In this document: piece by piece, positions 43,514-52,283 of the stretch
Layout: each line of letters starts with the position of its first letter
Position numbering within the stretch: the first letter of the stretch is position 1
Source of the DNA: Planosporangium flavigriseum
Lineage (GTDB): Bacteria > Actinomycetota > Actinomycetes > Mycobacteriales > Micromonosporaceae
Length of the DNA stretch: 64,000 nucleotides
Assembly: GCF_011947225.1 (NCBI RefSeq)
Contig: NZ_JAATVW010000009.1
Span: forward strand, 62,001-126,000
Direction: 5' to 3'
Position numbers and translations under genes: made by a program
The notes under the pieces: model-generated
What the model was told of the DNA's origin: nothing
Seen by the model: the letters and a program-made list of their open reading frames with translations, nothing else
The model's database searches: none

Positions 43514-44383
43514 ATGAGTACGCGCACGCCCAAGTTAGCCGCCGCGGCAGGCTCCGTGGTGGTCGCCCTGGCGCTCACCGCCTGCGGTGGCAACAGCAAG
43601 AGCAATGGCAACGACGCACAGGCCGGCGGCGGCTGCAAGCCCGCCCACAACAACGTCAAGACGATCGAGCAGGGCACGCTGACCGTCGCGGCCTACGTGT
43701 ACCCGCCGTTCGCCGACGTCAAGGACGGCAAGCTCACCGGGGCCGAGGGCGAGATCCTCACCAAGGTGGCCGAGATGGAGTGCCTGAAGATCAAGGTCGT
43801 GCAGGGCGCCAGCTCCGCGATGATCCCCAATGTCCAGTCGAAGCGCGCCGACACCACCCTGGGCAGCTGGTACCGCACCGCGAAGCGGGCCGAGGTCGTA
43901 CGGCTCGGTGCCCCGGTCGTGGCCGACCGGCTCTCCCTGGTCTCCGCCAGCGGGGTGTCGAGCATCCAGGACCTGAAGGGCAAGAAGGTCGGCTCCGTCC
44001 TGGGCTTCCTCTGGAACGACGACATGAAGAAGCTGCTCGGCGACGACTACAAGCTGTACGACTCCGCGGAGGCCGAGTACGCCGACCTCAAGGCGGGCCG
44101 CATCGAGGTCGCCGTCAACGGCTCGTCGGCCGCGGCGTACCAGCTGCAGAAGCACCCCATCGACGGTGCCAAGATCAAGATTCCGGGGCCGGACCCCGCG
44201 GTCAAGTCGACGCTGAAGCCGGGCCAGACGCAGTTCCCGGTCAGCAAGGACAACGAGGACCTCGGCAAGGCCATGGACGAGAACGTCGCGACCCTGCGCA
44301 AGAGCGGTGAGCTGAAGAAGATCCTCGACAAGTACGGCTACGTCCCGGAGGCCTCCGAGCCGGGCGAGCCCAACCTGCTCTGA
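43514..44383 (+). CDS. Polar amino acid ABC importer substrate-binding lipoprotein
   Basis: 289 residues from ATG 43514. Signal peptide with lipobox ALTAC followed by a Gly/Asn/Ser linker. The SBP_bac_3 domain has LTVAAYVYPPFADVKDGKL, GEILTKVAEMECLKIKVV, DTTLGSWYRTAKRAEVV and LRKSGELKKILDKYG. The aspartate and arginine ligands of the amino-acid pocket (here around the TTLGSWYRT segment) suggest an amino acid or amine-like ligand. Ends the transporter part of the operon. Confidence 0.93.
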   Translation: MSTRTPKLAAAAGSVVVALALTACGGNSKSNGNDAQAGGGCKPAHNNVKTIEQGTLTVAAYVYPPFADVKDGKLTGAEGEILTKVAEMECLKIKVVQGASSAMIPNVQSKRADTTLGSWYRTAKRAEVVRLGAPVVADRLSLVSASGVSSIQDLKGKKVGSVLGFLWNDDMKKLLGDDYKLYDSAEAEYADLKAGRIEVAVNGSSAAAYQLQKHPIDGAKIKIPGPDPAVKSTLKPGQTQFPVSKDNEDLGKAMDENVATLRKSGELKKILDKYGYVPEASEPGEPNLL

Positions 44384-44436
44384 CCGACGCCGGGTCCTGG
44401 GGACGCTTCGCCGCTGTGAACGAGGAGCAGAGAACT

Positions 44437-46140
44437 GTGATTGACACGCAAAAACCGACCAGCCCGGTGCGCGCCCAGTTGCCCGCCCCGGACGAACTCA
44501 TGCAGCCGACGAGACTGGCGACGCTGGCGCCCTCCCGGCTGAGCGCGAGCCGGTCGCTGCTGAACAAGATGGCCCGGGAAGAGTGGTCCGTCGAGTGTGT
44601 CCGCTTCGACATCGACGACCGGGCCCGGGGCGAGGCCATCTACCGGGTCCACGCCCCAGGCATGAGCTTCGACTTCATGGTCTTCTCGTTCGAGCCGGTC
44701 CTGGAGGGGCGGACCGGACGGATCATCGGGACGGCCTGGGACATGCTCGGCGCGCTCGTCGAGGGCGAGGCCACGCCCGAGATCGTGGACCAGACCCGCG
44801 CCGAGATGCCGAAGCTGTACGCGGGCCGGGCCACCCCGAACACGCTCATCTGGTGCCGCTCCAACCGCAGCCTCCGGCTCTTCGAGCACGTGGTGGAGCG
44901 GCTCGCCGCCGGGGCGCAGCCCGACGGGGACGAGCTGTGGCGCGTCGGGTACCTGATGCGCAACACCGGCCTGGACGGCAACGGCACCTTCGGGACGAAG
45001 TCGTTCGTCGCGTACGAGGCCGACCACCCGCTGCGGGTGCCGTACCACGCCCAGATGCTCGCGGTGTTCCTCATGCGGGAGTTTTCGTTCGACCTCGCCG
45101 AGCACCTCGCCCGGACCATCAACCCGCAGGCGGCGACGCTCGACGCCGACCTCAAGCGCATCCTCGGGCTCGGCAACGGCTCCGGCCTCGGCCTGGTCTA
45201 CTTCGTCAACAACCACCCGGTGCTCCTGGACCGGTGGCTCACCCTGCGCGCCGAAGCGGTGCGGATGTGCCAGGACCTCCCCGTCGTCGTCGGGTCGCCC
45301 GCGTGGAACCGCATGCACGACCTGCTGCGGCGGGCGGCCCGGTTCTACGACGACGACCCCAGCCCGTACGAGGCCTTCACGCACCCCACGGTCATCGCCG
45401 AGGGGCTGCGCCTGATCCGCAAGGAGCTCGAGGCGCTCGCCGCGGCCGGCGGCGACGTCCGGTACGGCGACGTGGTGGCCAGCGACCGGTACGACGTGTG
45501 TCAGGAGGCCATCGAGGTCTTCAACGTGCTCCTGCTGGAGCTGCGGCCCGACGAGGTCGACGCGGCGATCGAGCACTTCGCCGTCGACGAGACGCTGCGC
45601 GGACGGCCGGAGGCGACCGTACGCGAGCTTCTGGATCTCATCCGGCGCGACTACGGCTGGGCGTACGCCTACGACATGGCCGACCCGCGCCAGTGCCGCT
45701 ACCGCTGGTACAAGTCCGAGACGGCCGAGGAGCCGCGGCGCGGCCCGGTCGAGGAGGTCCCGGTCAGCCACGAGTGGGCGCTTGACATCCCGGGTGAGGT
45801 GCAGCGGATCACCCGACGCCTCGAGGCCGAGCCGACCGACCGCACCGTCGGCGAGTACCTCCTGGACTACCCGGAGGATCGCCGCATGGTCGAGCGGATC
45901 CAGGGCCTCGCGGAGCTGTCCTACCACTCGCCGCACATGAACATGCTGGCCGAGGACTTCATCCCGGTGCACATCATCCGGCTGATGAACGCGGCCTTCC
46001 ACGGCATCGACAAGACGGTGGACAACTTCGGCCGGTTCGTCATGGGTCTGCTGCTGCACGGCGCGCCGACCCGTGCCGACCTCAACCAGCGCAGCGGGCT
46101 GGACTGGATCTACCCCGAACGACCTGCGGAGCGTGCGTAA
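44437..46140 (+). CDS. Hypothetical protein of the M19/RidA operon
   Basis: 567 residues, no domain recognised. Soluble, helical and rich in charged residues. Recognisable local patterns include FDFMVFSFEPVLEGRTGRII, WRVGYLMRNTGLDGNGTFG, FFVNNHP-like YFVNNHPVLLDRWLTL, and YGWAYAYDMADPRQCRYRW. It looks like a complete enzyme rather than a structural protein, but the fold cannot be named. GTG 44437 has GAGGAG nine bases upstream; GTG 44416 is an alternative. It stops two bases before the next gene, so the two unknown genes are coupled and follow the importer. Confidence 0.75.
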   Translation: MIDTQKPTSPVRAQLPAPDELMQPTRLATLAPSRLSASRSLLNKMAREEWSVECVRFDIDDRARGEAIYRVHAPGMSFDFMVFSFEPVLEGRTGRIIGTAWDMLGALVEGEATPEIVDQTRAEMPKLYAGRATPNTLIWCRSNRSLRLFEHVVERLAAGAQPDGDELWRVGYLMRNTGLDGNGTFGTKSFVAYEADHPLRVPYHAQMLAVFLMREFSFDLAEHLARTINPQAATLDADLKRILGLGNGSGLGLVYFVNNHPVLLDRWLTLRAEAVRMCQDLPVVVGSPAWNRMHDLLRRAARFYDDDPSPYEAFTHPTVIAEGLRLIRKELEALAAAGGDVRYGDVVASDRYDVCQEAIEVFNVLLLELRPDEVDAAIEHFAVDETLRGRPEATVRELLDLIRRDYGWAYAYDMADPRQCRYRWYKSETAEEPRRGPVEEVPVSHEWALDIPGEVQRITRRLEAEPTDRTVGEYLLDYPEDRRMVERIQGLAELSYHSPHMNMLAEDFIPVHIIRLMNAAFHGIDKTVDNFGRFVMGLLLHGAPTRADLNQRSGLDWIYPERPAERA

Positions 46141-46142
46141 CC

Positions 46143-46802
46143 ATGTCGATTCTCAACATCTCGCTCCGGGAGGCCCGGGTCACGGTGGGGCGCACGCTGT
46201 GGCTCACCGGCATCCCGCTGGGCGCCGCCCCGTCCGCGCGCGAGACGGTGATCGCCTGCGAGGCGGTCGGCCTGGCCGGGTTCCGGCGGCTGCGTGACGA
46301 CTTCGACCTGCTCACCGAGTCGGTCGGCCGGCGGCTCGCGCTCCGGTCGGACGGCGCCGACGTCGTCGTCGACGGCACCGGCGTGCACGCCTTCTTCGCC
46401 GTGCCCGGCCTGCTCGACGTCGCGGCGCTGACCGTCGCCCGGCACGCCCATGCGCGGGTACGCGTCGACGGCGTGACCCGGCCGGATCTGCTGGCCGTGC
46501 TGCCGCACCTGGCTCAGGACGGCCTCCGGGTCGACGTACAGTTCCTGTCCCCGGAGAGCGTCGAGATCGTCGCTGAGCGCGGCGCCGCCGACGCCTCCCC
46601 GGTCGACGCGGTCGCCACTCAGGGCATGCCGGTCGATGCCGATCTGTACTGGGAGCTCTACCGCCTCAGCGACCGGGCGCTGACGCCCGACTCTCCGCTC
46701 TCGCGCAACCACACCGGCCGCTCGGTCTTCAACGAGAACGGTGAAGTCATCGGCGAGCTGGGCGAGGACTGGCACGGAGAGGTGCCGGCGTCGGCGAAGT
46801 AG
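46143..46802 (+). CDS. DUF3726-like hypothetical protein
   Basis: 219 residues, soluble. The opening LREARVTVGRTLWLTGIPLG and repeated small beta-alpha units (GVHAFFAVPGLLDVAALTVA, PDLLAVLPHLAQDG) resemble DUF3726 proteins of unknown function; the assignment is tentative. The C-terminal part contains LYWELYRLSDRALTPDSPLS. It follows the 567-residue unknown protein by two bases and ends the operon before a terminator at 46825-46861. Confidence 0.65.
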   Translation: MSILNISLREARVTVGRTLWLTGIPLGAAPSARETVIACEAVGLAGFRRLRDDFDLLTESVGRRLALRSDGADVVVDGTGVHAFFAVPGLLDVAALTVARHAHARVRVDGVTRPDLLAVLPHLAQDGLRVDVQFLSPESVEIVAERGAADASPVDAVATQGMPVDADLYWELYRLSDRALTPDSPLSRNHTGRSVFNENGEVIGELGEDWHGEVPASAK

Positions 46803-46824
46803 TCCCAGGCACGGGGTAGCGTTC

Positions 46825-46861
46825 GTCGGGCAGCCATGGATTCTCGTCATGGCTGCCCGAC
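46825..46861 (+). terminator. Operon terminator
   Basis: GTCGGGCAGCCATG (46825-46838) pairs perfectly with 46848-46861 across a 9-base loop, 22 bases after the DUF3726-like stop. The ATG inside it (46836) is not a plausible start for the downstream peptidase. Confidence 0.7.
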
Positions 46862-46886
46862 ACCTACTCTCCGGGACGGTTGGAAC

Positions 46887-48914
46887 GTGGTCGAGACGGT
46901 CAGCGGCGGCGACGACGCGTACCTGTGGTTGGAAGATCTTGAAGACGAGGGCGCCGCGCGGTGGGTCCGCGACCGCAACGCTGAGACGGTCGGGGCGCTG
47001 ACGTTCGGCGACTCGTTCGCCGCGCTGCGCGCGGAACTGCGCGACGTGCTCGACTCGGCCGACCGGATCCCGTACCCGACGCTGCGCGGGGAGTACCTGT
47101 ACAACCTGTGGAAGGACGCCGCGCACCCGCGCGGGTTATGGCGGCGCACGACCCTCGACAGCTACCGCACGGACGCGCCGGACTGGCAGGTGCTGCTCGA
47201 CCTCGACGCCCTCGCCGAGCGGGAGGGCGAGAACTGGGTCTGGCAGGGCGTCGAGGTGCTGAAGCCCGGTTACGAGCGCTGCCTGATCAGCCTGTCCCGG
47301 GGCGGCTCCGACGCCAGCGTCGTGCGCGAGTTCGACCTGCGTGACGGTGTTTTCGTCGCGGGCGGCTTCACTCTGCCCGAGGCCAAGAGCGGCGTCGGCT
47401 GGATCGACGCCGACCACATCTACGTGTCGACCGACTTCGGGCCCGGTTCGCTGACGAACTCCGGCTACCCGCGCATCGTCAAGCGGTGGCGGCGCGGGAC
47501 GCCGCTGTCGGCGGCGGTCACCGTCTTCGAAGGCGCGGCGGAGGACGTCGCCGTCGGCGCCGAGCACGACCCGACGCCGGGCTTCGAGCGCGACTACGTG
47601 TACCGGATGCTCGACTTCTACCGCAGCGAGCGGTACGTCCGCACGGCCGCAGGCGAGCTGATCCGCCTCGACGTGCCCGACGACGCGAAGATCGACATGC
47701 ACCGGGAGTGGCTGCTGATCCGGTTACGGTCGCCGTGGACCGTCGGCGCGGTCACCTACCCGGCCGGGGCCGTGCTGGTCACCGGGCTCGACGCGTACCT
47801 CGCCGGCGACCGGGACCTGACCGTCCTGTTCGAACCCGACGAGCGGACCTCGCTGAGCTACCACGTGTGGACGCGCAACCACCTGCTCCTGGCCACGCTC
47901 GCGGACGTGCGGAGCCGGCTGGAGGTGTTCACTCCGGGCGATGCGGGCTGGAGTCGCGCGCCGCTCGCCGGGGCCACCGAGTACGACCACGCCGACATCG
48001 TGGACACCGACTCGGACGTGGGCGACGCGTACCTGCTGTCGGTAACCGGCTTCACCCGGCCCACCACGCTTCGCTATGGCCAGATTGGCGGTGAGGTCGA
48101 AGACCTCAAGCGGGAGCCGGAGTTCTTCGACGCGGCCGGCCTGACCGTGCGGCAGCACTTCGCCACCTCCGCCGACGGCACCCTGGTGCCATATTTCGTG
48201 GTGGGGCCGCAGGACCCGGCCGCCGGGCCGACGCTGCTCACCGCGTACGGCGGGTTCGAGATCTCGCTGACGCCGAGCTACGACGCCGCCATCGGGCGGG
48301 GCTGGCTGGCCCGCGGCGGCACCTACGTGGTGGCCAACATCCGGGGCGGCGGGGAGTACGGCCCGCGCTGGCACCGGGCCGCGCTCCGGGAGAACCGGCC
48401 GCGGGCGTACGCCGACCTCGCCGCCGTCGCCACCGACCTGGTCGAGCGGGGCATCACGACGCCGCAGCGGCTGGGGGTGCGGGGCGGCAGCAACGGCGGC
48501 CTGCTGACCGGGGTCATGCTCACCCGCTACCCGGAACTGTTCGGCGCGGTCGTCAGCGAGGTGCCGCTGCTCGACATGCGCCGCTTCCACCTGCTGCTGG
48601 CCGGGGCGTCCTGGATGGCCGAGTACGGCGACCCGGACACCGAAGCCGACTGGGCGTACCTGTCGAGGTTCTCGCCGTACCACAACGTGCGGGCCGGCCG
48701 GCCGTACCCGCCGGTCCTGTTCGTCACCTCCACCCGCGACGACCGGGTCCACCCCGGGCACGCCCGCAAGATGGTGGCGCTGCTGCGCGAGCACGGCTAC
48801 GACGTGTCGTACTACGAGAACGTCGAAGGCGGGCACGGCGCCGCCGCCGACAACGAGCAGCTGGCGTTCAAACGGGCGCTGATCCTCGAGTTCTTCTGGC
48901 AGCGGCTCAAGTAG
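46887..48914 (+). CDS. Prolyl oligopeptidase family (S9A) serine peptidase
   Basis: 675 residues from GTG 46887, chosen because the upstream ATG lies in a terminator hairpin. An N-terminal seven-bladed propeller (DDAYLWLEDLEDEGAARWV at its start) precedes the alpha/beta-hydrolase domain. The nucleophile motif is GGSNGG (GVRGGSNGGLLTGVML), the Asp is in TSTRDDRVHPGHARKMV, and the His in GGHGAAADNEQ. PVANIRGGGEYG-like VVANIRGGGEYGPRWH is characteristic. Cytoplasmic cleavage of short Pro-containing peptides is the family activity. Not obviously linked to the preceding operon, but could serve peptide catabolism. Confidence 0.92.
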   Translation: MVETVSGGDDAYLWLEDLEDEGAARWVRDRNAETVGALTFGDSFAALRAELRDVLDSADRIPYPTLRGEYLYNLWKDAAHPRGLWRRTTLDSYRTDAPDWQVLLDLDALAEREGENWVWQGVEVLKPGYERCLISLSRGGSDASVVREFDLRDGVFVAGGFTLPEAKSGVGWIDADHIYVSTDFGPGSLTNSGYPRIVKRWRRGTPLSAAVTVFEGAAEDVAVGAEHDPTPGFERDYVYRMLDFYRSERYVRTAAGELIRLDVPDDAKIDMHREWLLIRLRSPWTVGAVTYPAGAVLVTGLDAYLAGDRDLTVLFEPDERTSLSYHVWTRNHLLLATLADVRSRLEVFTPGDAGWSRAPLAGATEYDHADIVDTDSDVGDAYLLSVTGFTRPTTLRYGQIGGEVEDLKREPEFFDAAGLTVRQHFATSADGTLVPYFVVGPQDPAAGPTLLTAYGGFEISLTPSYDAAIGRGWLARGGTYVVANIRGGGEYGPRWHRAALRENRPRAYADLAAVATDLVERGITTPQRLGVRGGSNGGLLTGVMLTRYPELFGAVVSEVPLLDMRRFHLLLAGASWMAEYGDPDTEADWAYLSRFSPYHNVRAGRPYPPVLFVTSTRDDRVHPGHARKMVALLREHGYDVSYYENVEGGHGAAADNEQLAFKRALILEFFWQRLK

Positions 48915-48920
48915 TCCCCG

Positions 48921-48970
48921 TGATCATCCGGAGTTTGCGGTGCTATGACACCGCAAACTCCGGGTGATCA
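48921..48970. terminator. Strong bidirectional terminator
   Basis: A 22-bp stem (48921-48942 with 48949-48970, one G-U type mismatch) and a 6-base loop separate the convergent S9 peptidase and LLM oxidoreductase genes. It overlaps the LLM stop codon. No T-tract. Confidence 0.8.
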
Positions 48971-49942
48971 TGACGCGGCCACCTGCAAGCAGACGGCCGC
49001 ATCCGCGATCAGCCGGGACGGGTCGGGTACGGCCGGATCGTCGCGCACCACGATCGTGGTCAGACCGGCGTCGCGGAACCGGGCGAACGACGCCACCACG
49101 TCGTCCGTCGTGCCCGCCGCCGTGAACATGTCCAGCATGTCGTCGGTGACCAGGTCGACGGCGGGCTCGCCGGACCGCCAGGCGGCCCGGAACCGCTCGG
49201 CCAGCTCCGGTTCGATGCCCGCCACCTTCGTGATGTCGTGGACGCCGTGGATACCGAGGAACCGCGCGACGAGGGGCCGCTGCGAATCGCGGATCTCGGC
49301 CCGGTGGGAGGCGGGGCCACAGGCGAAGGCGAGGTAGGCGCCGACATCACAGGACGTTCGCTCGATGCGTTCCCGCGCCCAGGTGACGTACGCGGGGGAG
49401 GACAGCAGCGACAGCAGCACGCCGTCGGCGATCTCGCCGGCCAGCGCGAGGGCATGCCGCCCCTTCACCCCGAGGTGGATCGGTGGATTCGTGCGTACCG
49501 GCCGGAACGACAGGCGGGCGTCGACCCGCCAGCCGTCGCCGTCGTGCCTGACCGCCTCGCCGGCCAGCGCCTTGCGCAGGATCTCCACCGACTCGCGCAG
49601 CCGGGGGAGCGGCTGGGTGAACGGGATGCCGAGCATCTCCTCCATCCAGCGGGCGTTGCTCGCGCCGAGCCCAAGGATCGCCCGGCCGCCGGACAGCTCG
49701 TCGAGGCTGGCGTGCTCCATCGCGGTCAGCATCGGGTGGCGGGTCCACGGGTTGACCACGCCGACGCCGATCCGTACCCGGGTCGTCGCCATCGCGATGG
49801 CGGCCGCGGCGGTGAACGCGCCGCGTTCGAAGTAGTCCTCGGTGACCCAGACTTCGTCGAAGCCGCTGGCCTCGGCGGTCTGGGTGAGGGCGACGGCCTC
49901 CCGCAGGTCGCGCTGCCCCGACAGAGAGTACGCGAGCCTCAT
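48968..49942 (-). CDS. LLM-class oxidoreductase (F420- or FMN-dependent), downstream copy
   Basis: 324 residues, TIM-barrel of the luciferase-like family. Features include AEASGFDEVWVTEDYFERG, RIGVGVVNPWTRHPMLTAME, LDELSGGRAILGLGASN and PIHLGVKGRHALALAGEIAD, as in F420-dependent MER-like proteins and FMN monooxygenases. Which cofactor is used cannot be decided. Last gene of a five-gene operon; its start overlaps the PLP enzyme stop in ATGA. Confidence 0.9.
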   Translation of the reverse strand: MRLAYSLSGQRDLREAVALTQTAEASGFDEVWVTEDYFERGAFTAAAAIAMATTRVRIGVGVVNPWTRHPMLTAMEHASLDELSGGRAILGLGASNARWMEEMLGIPFTQPLPRLRESVEILRKALAGEAVRHDGDGWRVDARLSFRPVRTNPPIHLGVKGRHALALAGEIADGVLLSLLSSPAYVTWARERIERTSCDVGAYLAFACGPASHRAEIRDSQRPLVARFLGIHGVHDITKVAGIEPELAERFRAAWRSGEPAVDLVTDDMLDMFTAAGTTDDVVASFARFRDAGLTTIVVRDDPAVPDPSRLIADAAVCLQVAAS

Positions 49943-51186
49943 CGCGTGACCGTTCCCAAAGCGGCATCGAGCGAAGCCAGGTCCGGTGCGATGACCGGCA
50001 CGGCCGGCAGCCGCGCCGCCGTGGCGCCCACGTCCTTCAGGCCGGTGGAGGAGCCGATCACCACGACCGTCTCCTGTGGACCGAGCTGGCCGGCGTGGGC
50101 CAGTTTCCCGGCTGCGGCCACCGCGACCACCGACGCGTTCTCCAGGTACAGGCCCTCGGTACGCCCGACGAGCGCCTGGTGGTCGAGGATCTCGGAGTCG
50201 TCGGGCACCGCGACGCCAACCCCGTCGGAGCCGCGCAGCGCGGCGAGGCCCTGGTAGGTGCCGAACGGCGAGCCGATCGAGAACGCGACCGTCGGCCCGG
50301 CCGGCACCGGGCCGCCGAGCTCGGCGCCGCTGGCGAGGGCGTCGGAGTACGGCCCGAACGACTCGGCGGCGACGAGCCGAGGCGCCCGCCCGATGACGCC
50401 GAGCTCCCGCAGGTCGTCGAAGCCCCGGCCGATGCCGGCCAGGCCGTCGGCGTACGCGGTGGGTACCACCACGACGTCCGGCGCGGTGCCGAGCTGCTCG
50501 ACGAGTTCGTACGCGATGGTCTTGTAGCCGTCCACGCCGAACGGGTTGGAGCCCACCGGCGGGTTGCGGTAGCCGGACATGGGCACCCAGCCGCGCTCGC
50601 GGACCGCCTCGGCCATGAGCTGCCAGCGCTCCGGGGCGGCGCGCAGCGCGACCACTTCGGCGCCGTACACCTGCATGAGGGTCTTCATGGTCTGTGGCAC
50701 CGACTCGAGGGTGAGCACGACGCACCGCAGCCCCGCCGCGGCGGCGTACGCGGCGACCGCCGCGCCGTGGTTTCCGGTCGTCGCCACGACGACCGTCTCC
50801 GCCCCGTCCGCGACCGCGCGGCTGATCGCCACGGCGGCCAGCCGGTCCTTGTACGACCAGGTCGGGTTGCGGGTCTCGTCCTTGAGGTAGAGCCGCGGCA
50901 CGCCGAGGGCGGCGCCCAGCCGGGGGACCGGGAGCAGCGGGGTCCCGCCCTCGCCCAGGCTCACCACCGGGTCGCCGCCCGACAGCGGCAGCAGTCGACG
51001 GTACCGGAAGATGCCCCGCTGGCTCCGGTCGACCGGGATCAGATCGTCCACTCCGGACAGGTCGTACGCCGGCAGCGCGTTGACGTTGACACCGGCCGCC
51101 GCGCAGTCGGGGCAGCCACCGTAGCCGGCGCCGGCCGCGACCTTCGTGCCGCAGCGCAGGCACCGCAGGTATCCGAGATAGCTCAC
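49939..51186 (-). CDS. Threonine-synthase-like PLP-dependent enzyme with N-terminal zinc ribbon
   Basis: 415 residues from GTG 51186. An N-terminal zinc ribbon (CLRCG ... CPDC) is followed by a fold-type II PLP domain: SLGEGGTPLLPVPRLG, the PLP lysine in NPTWSYKDRLAAV, ATTGNHGAAVAAYAAAAGL, and a glycine loop near VVIGSSTGLKD. This is the threonine synthase / diaminopropionate-lyase-like group that acts by beta or gamma elimination and replacement. In this operon a degradative elimination is more likely than threonine synthesis. GTG overlaps the M24 stop (GTGA). Confidence 0.9.
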   Translation of the reverse strand: MSYLGYLRCLRCGTKVAAGAGYGGCPDCAAAGVNVNALPAYDLSGVDDLIPVDRSQRGIFRYRRLLPLSGGDPVVSLGEGGTPLLPVPRLGAALGVPRLYLKDETRNPTWSYKDRLAAVAISRAVADGAETVVVATTGNHGAAVAAYAAAAGLRCVVLTLESVPQTMKTLMQVYGAEVVALRAAPERWQLMAEAVRERGWVPMSGYRNPPVGSNPFGVDGYKTIAYELVEQLGTAPDVVVVPTAYADGLAGIGRGFDDLRELGVIGRAPRLVAAESFGPYSDALASGAELGGPVPAGPTVAFSIGSPFGTYQGLAALRGSDGVGVAVPDDSEILDHQALVGRTEGLYLENASVVAVAAAGKLAHAGQLGPQETVVVIGSSTGLKDVGATAARLPAVPVIAPDLASLDAALGTVTR

Positions 51187-52283
51187 GCCTCCACCACCCG
51201 CAGACTCCGATCCGACACGCTCAACAGGTCGCAGCCGTCCGCGGTGACCACGATCGTGTCCTCGACCATCATTCCGCCCCAGCCCAGCCGGTAGTACGGC
51301 GGCTCGATGCACATCGTCATGCCCTCTTCGAGGGGCGCCTCCTCGCCGGGGGAGATGATCGGCGGCTCGTAGAGCAGCAGCCCGATGCAGTGCCCGGCGT
51401 GGTGCCGTCGGTACCGGACCCCGGCCCCGCGCACGCGCTCGATCGCGACGTCGAACACGCGGTTCGCCGGTACGCCGGGCCGGATCAGCGCCAACTGCTC
51501 GTCCTCGGCTGCCAGGACCGCCTCGTAGAGCGCGGCCTGCTCGGCGTCGGGCTCGCCCAGCACCGCGGTGCGCCCGAGGTCCGACCAGTACCCGTGATAC
51601 GTGCCGCCGACGTCGAAACGCAGCAGCTCACCGGGGTTCCACGGCCGGTCGGTGGGGTACGCGTCCGCGAGGGCGCTGCGCTCACCCGAGGTCACCACCA
51701 CGAACCTGGGCTCCAGGCCGGCGGCCGCCATCGAGGCGGAGACCACGGCCGCGATCTCCCGCTCGGTGCTGCCCGCGCGCGCCGAGTCGATGGCGGTGTG
51801 GATGGCAGTCTCGGTGGCGCGGGCGGCGTACCGCAGCAGTTCGACCTCGCCGGGCAGCTTGACCGACCGGACGCCGACCATCAAGGCGTCCGCGTCGTCG
51901 CGCCCCACCCGGGCACCGGCCGGCAGCCTGCTCAGCGCCACCGCAAGGGCCTCGTCGAAGCGCGGGTACCGGCCCGCCATGCCGTCGAGCGGCGTGCCCT
52001 CGGCGCCCTCGAAGTAGAAGGTGCCGAAGCCGATGATGCGGTCGGCCGGCACGCCGGCGTCGACGGCCGGCGCGCTGTCGGCGACCGGGCAGACCAGCCA
52101 CAGGTCGTCGCCGGTGATCAGCGCGGCCATCCGGTGGGTGGGCCAGACGGACGCGCCGACCGATCGGTACCCGGTGGCGTAGTGCACGTTGTCGCTCGCC
52201 GTGGCCAGGTACGCGTCGAACGGCGCGGCGGCGAGGGCCTCCCGCAGGCGGGCGAGGCGGGCAACCGCCAGGGCGTCAGGCAT
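51183..52283 (-). CDS. M24 family metallopeptidase (Xaa-Pro aminopeptidase-like)
   Basis: 366 residues. An N-terminal creatinase-like domain (PFDAYLATASDNVHYATGYR) precedes the pita-bread catalytic domain. Metal ligands are visible as D in LLRFDVGG and D in YWSDLGRTAVL, H in HHAGHCIGLL, E in MCIEPPYY and E in MVEDTIVV, so all five are present. That distinguishes it from true creatinase, which lacks them. The likely activity is removal of N-terminal residues before proline or hydrolysis of a related amide. It overlaps the upstream LLM gene by 8 bases and the PLP gene by 4. Confidence 0.9.
   Translation of the reverse strand: MPDALAVARLARLREALAAAPFDAYLATASDNVHYATGYRSVGASVWPTHRMAALITGDDLWLVCPVADSAPAVDAGVPADRIIGFGTFYFEGAEGTPLDGMAGRYPRFDEALAVALSRLPAGARVGRDDADALMVGVRSVKLPGEVELLRYAARATETAIHTAIDSARAGSTEREIAAVVSASMAAAGLEPRFVVVTSGERSALADAYPTDRPWNPGELLRFDVGGTYHGYWSDLGRTAVLGEPDAEQAALYEAVLAAEDEQLALIRPGVPANRVFDVAIERVRGAGVRYRRHHAGHCIGLLLYEPPIISPGEEAPLEEGMTMCIEPPYYRLGWGGMMVEDTIVVTADGCDLLSVSDRSLRVVEA

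Noticed and set aside
51183-52283. M24 protein as creatinase, pairing with an N-carbamoylsarcosine amidase for creatinine breakdown
   Set aside because: All five metal ligands are present, which true creatinase lacks, and no creatininase or sarcosine oxidase is seen.
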